Source of the DNA: Chersky-806 sp036502405
Lineage (GTDB): Bacteria > Actinomycetota > Acidimicrobiia > IMCC26256 > JAENVU01
NCBI GenBank assembly: GCA_036502405.1
Contig: DASXYP010000025.1
Location: 1 to 64,000, forward strand
Direction: 5' to 3'
DNA: 64,000 nt
The position numbers and the translations under genes are program-made. The notes beneath the pieces were generated by a model. That model had not been told where the DNA came from. It ran no database searches and was given only the letters and a program-made list of their open reading frames with translations. This document shows, one piece after another, positions 1 to 7,308 of the stretch. Within the stretch, counting starts at the first letter, position 1; each line of letters starts with the position of its first letter.

Positions 1-234
1 GAGGCCCTGCTCGTGACCCTCGACGCGGCGGGCGTCTATGCCGCAGCCGGCTCGTCCTGCTCCTCCGGCGGGACCGAGCCGTCACACGTGCTGGAGGCGA
101 TGGGCCTCTCGCGCGCCGACGCGCTCGCGTCCGTCCGGTTCAGCCTCGGGTACGCGTCGATCAACTCTGATGTCGCGACCGCGCTCGACGTCGTCCCGCG
201 CGCCGTTGCCCGACTCCGTTCGGTCGCGGCATGA
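1..234 (+). CDS. Cysteine desulfurase, C-terminal fragment (5' end outside window)
   Basis: Last 77 residues of a NifS/IscS-class PLP enzyme that releases sulfur from L-cysteine as an enzyme-bound persulfide. The active-site loop is visible: S-S-C-S-S-G with the persulfide cysteine encoded at 58-60, followed by the family's EPSHVLEAMG and VRFSLG segments. Reading frame 1 is open from the first base, so the gene starts upstream. Its TGA (232-234) overlaps the ATG of mnmA. This fits a sulfur donor feeding the tRNA thiolase next door, as in many bacteria. Whether it is iscS or a dedicated paralogue cannot be told from the fragment. Confidence 0.93.
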   Translation, partial: EALLVTLDAAGVYAAAGSSCSSGGTEPSHVLEAMGLSRADALASVRFSLGYASINSDVATALDVVPRAVARLRSVAA

Positions 235-1262
235 GCGAGCGCGTGCTGGTCGCCATGAGTGGCGGCGTCGATTCGTCGGTCGCCGCGGCGCTGCTCGTCG
301 AAGCGGGTCACGACGTCACCGGCGTGACGCTCAAGCTCTGGGGTGGCGAGTCGGACTCCGGGTGCTGCAGCGTCGCCGACGTCGAGGATGCACGCCGGGT
401 CGCCGCGCAGCTCGGCATCCCGCACTACGTCTTCAACTTCACCGACGAGTTCGACGCCAACGTCGTCGATCCCTACACCGACGCGTACGCGGCCGGTCGG
501 ACCCCCAACCCGTGCGTCGAGTGCAACCGCACGATGAAGTTCGGGCGCCTGCTCGACCGCAGCCGCGCGATGGGCTTCGACGCCGTCGCCACCGGCCACC
601 ACGCCCGGATCACCGTCGACGCCGACGGGCGTCCGCGGCTCGCGCGCGGCGCGGACGCGGCCAAGGACCAGTCCTACGTCCTCTACATGCTCCAGCAGGA
701 CGCGCTCGAACGGATCCGCCTGCCGGTCGGGGAGCTGACCAAGGCCGAGGTCCGGGCCCACGCCCGCCGGCTCAGCCTCCGCACCGCGGAGAAGCGCGAG
801 AGCATGGACGTCTGCTTCATCACCCGCGGGGGCAAGGACGCGTTCCTCGGCGCGCGCATCGGCCGTTCACCCGGCGAGCTCGTCACCACCGACGGCGAGG
901 TCCTCGGCGCGCACCCGGGCGTCGACGCCTTCACGGTGGGCCAGCGGCGCGGCCTCGGCGTCGCGCTCGGCGTGCGCCGCTACGTCGTGGACGTCGACGC
1001 GGACTCGGGCCGGGTCACGGTCGGCGACCGCGAGCAGCTCCTGCGCGACGAGCTCCCGGTCGACGCGCCCAGCTTCGTCGCCGACGTTCCCGCCCCGGAC
1101 GAGCCCGTGCTCGTCCAGGTGCGGGCGCACGCAACGCCGTTCGTCGGGACCTGGCGGGGTGACCGCGTGGTCTGTGCATCCCCGCAGCACCGCGTGGCGC
1201 CGGGCCAGGTCATCGCGCTCTACCGCGGCGACGTGCTGCTCGGCGGCGGGATCGCGGCCTAG
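231..1262 (+). CDS. mnmA: tRNA-specific 2-thiouridylase MnmA
   Basis: Makes the 2-thio group of the wobble uridine in Lys, Glu and Gln tRNAs, using persulfide sulfur and ATP in the cytoplasm. Of 343 residues, the PP-loop motif SGGVDSS sits at 10-16. The two catalytic cysteines expected for the family are Cys95 (in NPCVECN) and Cys195 (in MDVCFI). The conserved TGHHA and GQRRGLG segments are also present. Slightly shorter than the E. coli enzyme. The ATG overlaps the upstream desulfurase stop (ATGA), so the two are translationally coupled and probably one sulfur-transfer operon. Confidence 0.97.
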   Translation: MSERVLVAMSGGVDSSVAAALLVEAGHDVTGVTLKLWGGESDSGCCSVADVEDARRVAAQLGIPHYVFNFTDEFDANVVDPYTDAYAAGRTPNPCVECNRTMKFGRLLDRSRAMGFDAVATGHHARITVDADGRPRLARGADAAKDQSYVLYMLQQDALERIRLPVGELTKAEVRAHARRLSLRTAEKRESMDVCFITRGGKDAFLGARIGRSPGELVTTDGEVLGAHPGVDAFTVGQRRGLGVALGVRRYVVDVDADSGRVTVGDREQLLRDELPVDAPSFVADVPAPDEPVLVQVRAHATPFVGTWRGDRVVCASPQHRVAPGQVIALYRGDVLLGGGIAA

Positions 1263-1279
1263 ACCCGACTGCTTCGCGG

Positions 1280-1852
1280 CTACTTCCCGGCGTCCCGTTG
1301 GGCGTCGAGGAACTCCTGCGGCGGGCCCAGCGTCGAGGCGGCGGGGCCGAAGCGCTCGACGTAGGCGGCGTGGAGCTGCTCCCACGTCCGGTCGGCCGCG
1401 GTGTCGGGGGCGTCGGACTGCGATCGCTCGAGCCGGTCGAGGCACTCGTGCCAGCCCGCGGCGTCGCGTGCGGCCTTCCCGAGCTCGTCGAGGATCACCG
1501 TCATCGTGAGCTCGGTGCCGGTCGTCGCTTCGGCGAAGTCGAAGCGCAGCACGTCCCCACCCCACGTGAAGACGAGGTGGCGGGGCTCGTCCGCCTCGAG
1601 CACCTCGCCGACGAAGGGGTCGGCCACGACGTCCGTGAAGTCGAACCGCAGCGCCGCGCCCGCGGCCAGGTCGCCGACGATCGTGGTGGGGAACCAGCGG
1701 GCGACGAGCTCCGGGTCGACGAAGGCCCGCCAGACGACCGCCGGCGGCTTCGCGAGCCGCCGCACGAAGCGCAGCTCCCAGCCTGCCGCGGTCTCCTCGA
1801 GCGTGCCGAGGCGGTCAGCGCGGAAACCTGAGGGGGTGGAGGGAGGGTTCAT
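1280..1852 (-). CDS. SRPBCC/AHSA1-type ligand-binding protein
   Basis: A 190-residue START-like fold protein. The family signature is visible near the N terminus (RRLAKPPAVVWRAFVDPE, then W-F-P), followed by FTDVVADPFVGEVLEADEPRHLVFTW and the C-terminal T-G-T-E-L-T strand. Members bind small hydrophobic ligands and usually have no known substrate. It is the second gene of a two-gene minus-strand unit, 12 nt after an ArsR-type regulator, with an AGGAG ribosome site in the gap. ArsR plus AHSA1-domain pairs are very common in Actinobacteria. The regulator probably controls this gene, but the signal is unknown. Confidence 0.9.
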   Translation of the reverse strand: MNPPSTPSGFRADRLGTLEETAAGWELRFVRRLAKPPAVVWRAFVDPELVARWFPTTIVGDLAAGAALRFDFTDVVADPFVGEVLEADEPRHLVFTWGGDVLRFDFAEATTGTELTMTVILDELGKAARDAAGWHECLDRLERSQSDAPDTAADRTWEQLHAAYVERFGPAASTLGPPQEFLDAQRDAGK

Positions 1853-1864
1853 GTCGTCTCCTGG

Positions 1865-2170
1865 TCAGTCGGGAAGCGTGCCGACGACGCGCTCGAGCGC
1901 GTCGAGACGGTCGGCCCACATCGCGCGGTAGGGCGCGAGCCACGCGTCGAGCTCCTGCAGCGGCTCGGGCCGGAGCCGGTAGAGCCGGAGCTGCGCGGAC
2001 GCGCGCACCTCGACCAGGCCGGCGTCGCGCAGCACCCTGAGGTGCTTCGAGACCGTGGGCTGCGAGACCTCGAGTGCCGCGACCAGGTTGCCCACCGGGC
2101 GCTCGCCGTCGCGCAGGAGGTCGAGGATGCGCCGCCGGTTCGGCTCGGCCAGGACCTCGAGGACCGTCAT
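1865..2170 (-). CDS. ArsR-family winged-helix repressor
   Basis: 101 residues, almost entirely a winged helix-turn-helix: recognition region VSQPTVSKHLRVLRDAGLVE at about 35-54. There are no cysteines that would form the classic arsenic or zinc site, so it belongs to the metal-independent ArsR group usually paired with AHSA1-domain genes. The start ATG (2170) lies 6 nt after a CAATAT -10 box with TTGACG 17 nt further upstream, so the mRNA is probably leaderless. An inverted repeat CTATAT-N12-ATATAG spans the -10 and spacer, suggesting autorepression. Confidence 0.92.
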   Translation of the reverse strand: MTVLEVLAEPNRRRILDLLRDGERPVGNLVAALEVSQPTVSKHLRVLRDAGLVEVRASAQLRLYRLRPEPLQELDAWLAPYRAMWADRLDALERVVGTLPD

Positions 2171-2174
2171 GACC

Positions 2175-2205
2175 CTATATTGCCAAAGGGCTATATAGCC
2201 GTCAA
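2175..2205 (-). promoter_or_regulatory. Promoter and putative autoregulatory operator of the arsR-type operon
   Basis: On the minus strand, TTGACG (2205-2200), a 17-nt spacer and CAATAT (2182-2177) form a near-consensus housekeeping promoter pointing at the regulator's ATG at 2170. Inverted repeat arms CTATAT (2175-2180) and ATATAG (2193-2198) overlap the -10 element. AT-rich islands like this are rare in the window, which strengthens the call. Operator function is inferred. Confidence 0.65.
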
Positions 2206-2206
2206 G

Positions 2207-3082
2207 CTATTCGTGCCGCACGGTGATCCGGCGGGCCGCCGCGAGCTCGAGCAGGTCGCCGGCCGCGACCGGCGCGACGAAGAGGAGGTGCGTGCGCTCG
2301 CCCCGGGCCGCACCCCGCGCCCGGCGGTAGACGTCGGCGTCCTCGTCGAGGAGCAGGGCGAGCGAGCCGTGGGCCGCGCCGAGCCGCAGGTCCGTGGCCT
2401 CGGCGGGCGGGCGGATCCGGGGGTCCGCGGGGCCGAGACCGACGATGTGCTCGCGCACGAAGAGGACCGGGTCCGAGAGCGTCATCGGGTCGGCGATCAC
2501 GAAGCCGGCCGGGACCAGGATCGCCCACCGCCGCGAGAGCAGGTGGAGGGAGCGGAGCAGCACTGCCGCGAGCGGCCAGCCGAGCACCAGCACGACGATG
2601 CCGGCCACGACAGACCCGTCGGCGAGCAGCAAGGGCCCTCCCGCGATGCCCGCCCCGACCGCGAGCACGGCGAGCGGGAGCACCCCGAGGAAGAGCGCGG
2701 GAGGGACTTTCAGCGGGAACCGCTGCTCATCGCCGTATGCTGCTCCCTGCGCGCACGCGCGCGAGAACGACGGGGCGGCGACGAGCGCGACGCAGAGGGT
2801 CGTGACGACGAGGGCGGCGATGGAGGCGACAACGGACGCGCGGTCGGTCGCGACCGCGATGAGCGTCGCGACGAGCGCGAGTGGCGCGCCCACACGCGCC
2901 GCGGTGAGACCGACGGGCCGCGGCGCGAGCAGAGCGACGAGCACCATCAACCACGCGACCCACAGGAGCACCGCGGCAGTAGCGCGCGTCGCCATCGACC
3001 ACGACTCGAGCGCGTCGGACACGACGGCTCCGGTCGTGACCGGAAGAACGATCCACGCGGCGCGCAGCAACCAGATGTTCAC
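2207..3082 (-). CDS. Conserved multi-pass membrane protein of unknown function
   Basis: 291 residues from a GTG start. About six hydrophobic helices occupy residues 1-180. A cytosol-like C-terminal 110 residues follows, beginning with RRWAILVPAGFVIADPMTL and ending in a region rich in Ala, Arg and Leu. I do not recognise a named domain. The C-terminal part looks like a PH-like or sensing module, but that is a weak impression. It is transcribed away from the MetE-like gene, with only 60 nt between their starts. Confidence 0.75.
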   Translation of the reverse strand: MNIWLLRAAWIVLPVTTGAVVSDALESWSMATRATAAVLLWVAWLMVLVALLAPRPVGLTAARVGAPLALVATLIAVATDRASVVASIAALVVTTLCVALVAAPSFSRACAQGAAYGDEQRFPLKVPPALFLGVLPLAVLAVGAGIAGGPLLLADGSVVAGIVVLVLGWPLAAVLLRSLHLLSRRWAILVPAGFVIADPMTLSDPVLFVREHIVGLGPADPRIRPPAEATDLRLGAAHGSLALLLDEDADVYRRARGAARGERTHLLFVAPVAAGDLLELAAARRITVRHE

Positions 3083-3127
3083 ATCATCAGAGCGCGCCGG
3101 CTTCGGGGTTCGAACAACGCGCGTTCA

Positions 3128-3142
3128 TATACTACGAACCTC
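3128..3142 (+). promoter_or_regulatory. -10 box for near-leaderless MetE-like mRNA
   Basis: TATACT at 3128-3133 is 9 nt before the ATG at 3143 and no Shine-Dalgarno sequence is present, so the transcript likely starts at or within a few bases of the start codon. No clear -35 hexamer is visible. Confidence 0.55.
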
Positions 3143-4156
3143 ATGGTGACGAGCCCGCACGCTGCCGCACTTGCACCGGGACTCGCGACGGGGATCGGCA
3201 GCCTGCCGCACCTCGACGCGCGTGAGGCCGCCGAGCTGACCCTGCGGTTGCACCCGACGCTGCCGGCCGCGCCCGAGCTCCCCGAGCGCGATCGCCGCGA
3301 GGGGCTGGTGGCGCAGTGGGCGGACGCACTGCCGGAGGTCACGGTCGCGTCCGACGGCACGTTGAGCATCGACGCCGCGCGGGTCGTCGAGGAGATCGTG
3401 CCCGCGTTCTCGAGCTCGACCCACGCAGGCCTGCTCGCGTTCCTGGATGCCATCGACGCGATGCCAATCGCGCCGCCGCGCGTGAAGGTGCAGATCGTCG
3501 GGCCGTTGACGCTCGGCGTCGCGCTCGACGCGGCCGGGATGCCGACGTCGCTCGCGTTCGAGCGCGCCGGGGCCGCCGTGCGCGCGTGGGTGCGGGCGCT
3601 CGATCAGCTGCTCACCACACGCCTGCCCGACGTGCCGGTGCTGCTGTTCCTCGATGAGCCGGCGCTCGTGCTGTGGCGCCGTGACGCCGCGCCGGTGGAG
3701 CGCGAGCAGGCGGTCGACCTGCTCTCGGCAAGTCTCGCGGCCGCGTCGTGCCTGACCGGCGTGCACGTGTGCGGCGACGGCGACCTCAGGCTCGCGTTCG
3801 AGGCGGGACCCTCCGTCCTCGGCGCGCCGGTCACGGACACGCTGATCGACGACGCCGACGTGATCGCGCGCCACATCGACGCGGGCGGCTGGGTCGCGTG
3901 GGGCGCGGTCCCGACGGACCGTCCGATCGGTGACACCTCCGACGCGCTCTGGCGGCGGATGGTCGCGGTCTGGTGCGAGCTCACGCGGCGCGGGTGCGAC
4001 CCCGTCCGCCTGCGCACCCACGGGATCATCACGCCGGCGTGCGGCCTCGCCGGCCACGGCCGCACACAGGCCGAGCGCGCGCTGCGGCTGACGTCGGACA
4101 TCGCGGGCCGCGTCGGCGACCAGGCGGTCGCGGCCCGGCTCACCGTCGGCGCGTGA
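3143..4156 (+). CDS. Short methionine synthase (MetE C-terminal-like) family protein
   Basis: 337 residues with the UROD/MetE barrel only, about half the length of true cobalamin-independent methionine synthase (MetE). Zinc-site residues are recognisable: H-V-C within GVHVCGDGD, and the C-terminal cysteine in TPACGLAGHG. The N-terminal substrate domain of full MetE is missing. Homologues sit beside ligA in Actinobacteria (in M. tuberculosis, Rv3015c next to Rv3014c), and their real substrate is unsettled. The reading frame stays open a further 1.1 kb upstream, but that part is antisense to two other genes. The ATG at 3143, right after a TATACT box, is the sensible start. Confidence 0.88.
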   Translation: MVTSPHAAALAPGLATGIGSLPHLDAREAAELTLRLHPTLPAAPELPERDRREGLVAQWADALPEVTVASDGTLSIDAARVVEEIVPAFSSSTHAGLLAFLDAIDAMPIAPPRVKVQIVGPLTLGVALDAAGMPTSLAFERAGAAVRAWVRALDQLLTTRLPDVPVLLFLDEPALVLWRRDAAPVEREQAVDLLSASLAAASCLTGVHVCGDGDLRLAFEAGPSVLGAPVTDTLIDDADVIARHIDAGGWVAWGAVPTDRPIGDTSDALWRRMVAVWCELTRRGCDPVRLRTHGIITPACGLAGHGRTQAERALRLTSDIAGRVGDQAVAARLTVGA

Positions 4157-4172
4157 TCTTCGGCGCGTGCCG

Positions 4173-4225
4173 CCCTCGGCCGTCAGCCTGCCGACGGTCC
4201 GGCAGTCGGCCGAGGGAGATCTTCG
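4173..4225 (-). repeat. AAGATCT palindromic element, copy A (single)
   Basis: Perfect 10-bp arms CCCTCGGCCG (4173-4182) and CGGCCGAGGG (4207-4216), with an inner CTGCCG/CGGCAG pairing. The conserved AGATCT box (4217-4222) abuts the right arm. Read on the minus strand it is box then stem, the common layout of the family described under findings. It lies between the MetE-like gene and ligA. Confidence 0.75.
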
Positions 4226-4276
4226 ACGAGGATTCGCAGACGAGCAGCGTCCCACCCCGTCGGTAGGCTCGGCACC

Positions 4277-6415
4277 ATGGCGGCCCCGACCGACGTCGAG
4301 CAGCGCGTGGACGAGCTCCGCACGACGATCCGCTACCACGACGAGCGCTACTACGGCGCGGACGAGCCCGAGATCTCGGATGCGGAGTACGACGCGCTCA
4401 TGCGCGAGCTCGTCACGATCGAGGCAGAGCATCCCGAGCTCGTCACACCCGACTCGCCGACCCAGGGCCCCGGTGCCGCGTCCGCGCCGACACCGTTCTC
4501 CGAGGTCCGCCACCTCCAGCCGATGTTCTCGCTCGACAACGCGTTCTCGCAGGACGAGCTCACGGCGTGGGGCCAGCGCATCGCGCGGCTCGTCACCGAC
4601 GCGATCGCCTACGTCGGTGAGCCGAAGCTCGACGGGCTCGCCATCTCGCTCCTCTACGAGGACGGCAAGCTGGTCCGGGCCGCGACCCGGGGCAACGGCG
4701 AGGTCGGCGAGGACGTCACCGCCAACGTCCGCACGATCGGCGACGTCCCGGACCGGTTGCGGGGGAAGGACCACCCGACCGTGCTCGAGGTGCGCGGCGA
4801 GGTGTTCATGCCGCTGCGCTCCTTCGAGGAGCTGAACCGCCGGCAGGAGGAGGCCGAGCTCCGCCTGTTCGCCAACCCGCGCAACGCCGCGGCGGGTGCG
4901 CTGCGCCAGATCGACCCGGCAGTCACCGCCAGCCGCCAGCTCTCGCTGTTCTGCTACCAGCCCGGCGCGAAGACCGGCGGGCCCCGCCTGCGCACGCATC
5001 ATGAGACGCTGGAGTGGCTCTCGCAGCTCGGCTTCCCCGTCAACCCGCACATCGAGCAGCTCGGCGACCTGGACGCGGTCTACCGCTTCTGCCGGCAGAT
5101 GGAGGAGCAGCGCCACTCGCTCGGCTACGAGATCGACGGCGCGGTCGTGAAGGTCGACAGCATCGCCCAGCGCGAGGAGATGGGCACGACGAGCCGCGCG
5201 CCGCGGTGGGCCATCGCCTACAAGTTCCCGCCGGAGGAGAAGACGACGCTCCTGCGCGACATCATGGTGAGCATCGGCCGCACGGGCCGGGCGACGCCGT
5301 TCGCGGTGCTGGAGCCGGTGTTCGTCGGCGGGTCGACCGTCGGGGTCGCCACCCTCCACAACCAGGACGAGGTCGCGCGCAAGGACGTGCGCGTGGGCGA
5401 CACCGTGATCGTGCGCAAGGCCGGTGACGTGATCCCCGAGGTCGTGGGCCCCGTCATCGTCAAGGGCAAGCGGCGCAAGCCGAAGTGGAAGTTCCCCGAG
5501 TTCTGCCCGTGCGAGCTGCACCAGCCGCTCGTGCGGCTCGAGGGCGAGGTGGACCGCCGCTGCGTCAGCTCGGACTGCCCGGTGCAGCGCGAGCAGAAGA
5601 TCATCTACTTCGCCAGCCGCGGCGCGATGGACATCGAGGGCCTCGGCGAGGAGCGCGTGCACCAGCTGGTGACCGCAGGGCTCATCCAGGACGCCGGCGA
5701 CCTCTACCAGCTCCGCCACGAGCAGCTCGTCGAGCTCGAGCGCATGGGTGACATCTCGGCCCGCAACCTGGTCAACGGGATCGAGGCGTCGAAGCAGCAG
5801 GCGCTCGCGCGGGTGCTGGTGGCGCTCGGCATCCGTCACGTCGGCCCGACTGCGGCGCGGGCGCTCGCCGCCGCGCTCGGTCACCTCGACCGCATCGCCG
5901 AGGCGGACGCGGAAGTGCTCGTCGCGGTCGACGGGGTGGGTCCGGTGATCGCGCAGAGCATCGCGGCGTGGTTCACGGTGCCGACGAACCGGGCGCTGGT
6001 CGAGAAGCTGCGCGCCGCGGGCGTGAACCTGACCGGGCCCGCGCCCGCCGAGGGCCCGACCGAAGAGCAGACCCTGGTCGGTCGCACCTTCGTGCTCACC
6101 GGCGGCCTGGAGGACTTCACCCGGGACGAGGCGGCCGCGGCGGTGACCTCGCGCGGCGGCAAGATCACGAGCAGTGTGTCGAAGAAGACGAGCTTCGTCG
6201 TCGTGGGCGAGAATCCCGGCTCGAAGCTCCCGCGTGCCGAGGAGCTGGGGGTGCCGATCCTCGAGGAGGTCGCCTTCGTCGACCTCCTCGAGCACGGCCC
6301 GCCGCCCGAGCCCGAGCCGAAGCCGGTGAAGGCCGCGAAGAAGACGACCAAGAAGACGACCAAGAAGACGACCGAGCCCGCTACGAAGAGCAGGAAGCAG
6401 AAGGAGGACGACTGA
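4277..6415 (+). CDS. ligA: NAD-dependent DNA ligase LigA
   Basis: 712 residues; seals nicks using NAD and is the essential replicative ligase. Domain Ia motifs (HDERYY) are followed by the adenylation motif EPKLDG with Lys117, the OB fold, a zinc finger (Cys410, Cys412, Cys429, Cys434), the HhH domain and a C-terminal BRCT domain (about 595-670). Two oddities stand out. The first cysteine pair is C-P-C rather than the usual C-x-x-C. A lysine/threonine repeat tail (KKTT units) also extends past the BRCT domain. A TAGGCT box at 4264-4269, 7 nt before the ATG, suggests a leaderless transcript. The stop overlaps the next gene (TGATG). Confidence 0.97.
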   Translation: MAAPTDVEQRVDELRTTIRYHDERYYGADEPEISDAEYDALMRELVTIEAEHPELVTPDSPTQGPGAASAPTPFSEVRHLQPMFSLDNAFSQDELTAWGQRIARLVTDAIAYVGEPKLDGLAISLLYEDGKLVRAATRGNGEVGEDVTANVRTIGDVPDRLRGKDHPTVLEVRGEVFMPLRSFEELNRRQEEAELRLFANPRNAAAGALRQIDPAVTASRQLSLFCYQPGAKTGGPRLRTHHETLEWLSQLGFPVNPHIEQLGDLDAVYRFCRQMEEQRHSLGYEIDGAVVKVDSIAQREEMGTTSRAPRWAIAYKFPPEEKTTLLRDIMVSIGRTGRATPFAVLEPVFVGGSTVGVATLHNQDEVARKDVRVGDTVIVRKAGDVIPEVVGPVIVKGKRRKPKWKFPEFCPCELHQPLVRLEGEVDRRCVSSDCPVQREQKIIYFASRGAMDIEGLGEERVHQLVTAGLIQDAGDLYQLRHEQLVELERMGDISARNLVNGIEASKQQALARVLVALGIRHVGPTAARALAAALGHLDRIAEADAEVLVAVDGVGPVIAQSIAAWFTVPTNRALVEKLRAAGVNLTGPAPAEGPTEEQTLVGRTFVLTGGLEDFTRDEAAAAVTSRGGKITSSVSKKTSFVVVGENPGSKLPRAEELGVPILEEVAFVDLLEHGPPPEPEPKPVKAAKKTTKKTTKKTTEPATKSRKQKEDD

Positions 6416-6870
6416 TGGTCGACGCGAGCGCGGTCGGCATCACCGACGAGCCGTACCCGATGACGATCGAACGGGGGAAGATCCGCGAGTTCGCCCGCGC
6501 CACGATGTCGGAGAACCCCGCGTACCTGGAGGACCCGACACCCCCCATCGAGCCGACGTTCCTCACCTCGGTGAGCTTCTGGACGCCGACGGGCCAGTCC
6601 GTGTTCTCGAAGGTGAAGATGGACCTCAAGCGCGTGCTGCACGGAGGGCAGGAGTACGTGTTCCACGGGCCCCCACCGCGCGCGGGTCAGCAGCTGACGG
6701 TCCAGACCCGCGTCGCCGAGGTCTACGAGAAGGAGGGCAAGCGGGGCGGCACGATGACCTTCGTCGTCACCGTGGCCGAGTTCCGCGACGACCACGGCAC
6801 GCTCGTCGCGGAGGCCCGTTCCACCGCGATCGAGACCGGCAAGCCCGCGACCTCGAAGGAAGGTGCGTGA
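6415..6870 (+). CDS. MaoC/FAS1-like dehydratase subunit (HadA-type)
   Basis: 151 residues of hot-dog fold, matching the N-terminal-type MaoC domain found in HadA-like subunits: IREFARATMSENPAYL near the N terminus and PRAGQQLTVQTRVAEVYEKEG in the central strand region. It lacks the catalytic D-x-x-x-x-H motif, which is carried by the partner gene immediately downstream. Such pairs form heterodimeric (3R)-hydroxyacyl-thioester dehydratases. ATG overlaps ligA's stop, and GGAGG inside the ligA end serves as ribosome site. Substrate is unknown. Confidence 0.88.
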   Translation: MVDASAVGITDEPYPMTIERGKIREFARATMSENPAYLEDPTPPIEPTFLTSVSFWTPTGQSVFSKVKMDLKRVLHGGQEYVFHGPPPRAGQQLTVQTRVAEVYEKEGKRGGTMTFVVTVAEFRDDHGTLVAEARSTAIETGKPATSKEGA

Positions 6871-7292
6871 TGGCGGCGACCTGGGCCGACCTCGCGGTCG
6901 GCGCCGCGCCGGAGCCGCGCACCGTCGGACCGCTGAGCCGCACCGACTTCGTCCGCTACCAGGGCGCATCCGGCGACTTCAACCCGATCCACCACGACGA
7001 GGAGTTCGCGCAGGCCGCGGGCTACCCGTCGGTGTTCTCCGTCGGGATGCTCCAGGCTGGCATCCTCGCCACCTACGCGACGGACTGGCTCGGGGCCGAC
7101 AACGTCCGCCGGTTCGGCGTGCAGTTCCGCGAGCAGGTGTGGCCGGGCGATCATCTCGTGTGCTCGGGCGCGGTGTCCGAGCAGGTCGAGGACGACGACG
7201 GCGAGCGGACCGTGAAGGTCGAGCTCACCGCGGTCCGCGTCGGCGGTGGCACCGCCATCAAGGGCTGGGCGACGTTCGCGGTGCCCGCCTGA
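6870..7292 (+). CDS. MaoC-like (R)-hydroxyacyl dehydratase, catalytic subunit (HadB-type)
   Basis: 140 residues carrying the R-hydratase signature: D-F-N-P-I-H-H-D (about residues 35-42) followed by AGYPSVFSVGML. The Asp and His are the expected catalytic pair for hydration/dehydration of acyl thioesters. It overlaps the upstream subunit by one base. A GTG three bases earlier (6867) is an equally possible start. With the previous gene it forms a compact two-subunit enzyme, most likely for fatty-acid elongation or degradation. Confidence 0.92.
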   Translation: MAATWADLAVGAAPEPRTVGPLSRTDFVRYQGASGDFNPIHHDEEFAQAAGYPSVFSVGMLQAGILATYATDWLGADNVRRFGVQFREQVWPGDHLVCSGAVSEQVEDDDGERTVKVELTAVRVGGGTAIKGWATFAVPA

Positions 7293-7308
7293 CCCTCGCC
7301 CGCGCGGC

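Noticed and set aside
2042..3142. In-frame 367-codon N-terminal extension of the MetE-like protein
   Set aside because: It is antisense to the ArsR-type gene and the membrane protein gene, is Arg/Glu/Asp-rich without domain character, and a good -10 box precedes the ATG at 3143.
3105..3142. LexA-like box near TTCGAAC...GTTC upstream of the MetE-like gene
   Set aside because: Half-site spacing is 7 rather than 4 and the right half is degenerate.
3125..6295. Long 1056-codon minus-strand open frame
   Set aside because: Antisense to the MetE-like gene and ligA, whose domains are fully recognisable; typical high-GC shadow frame.
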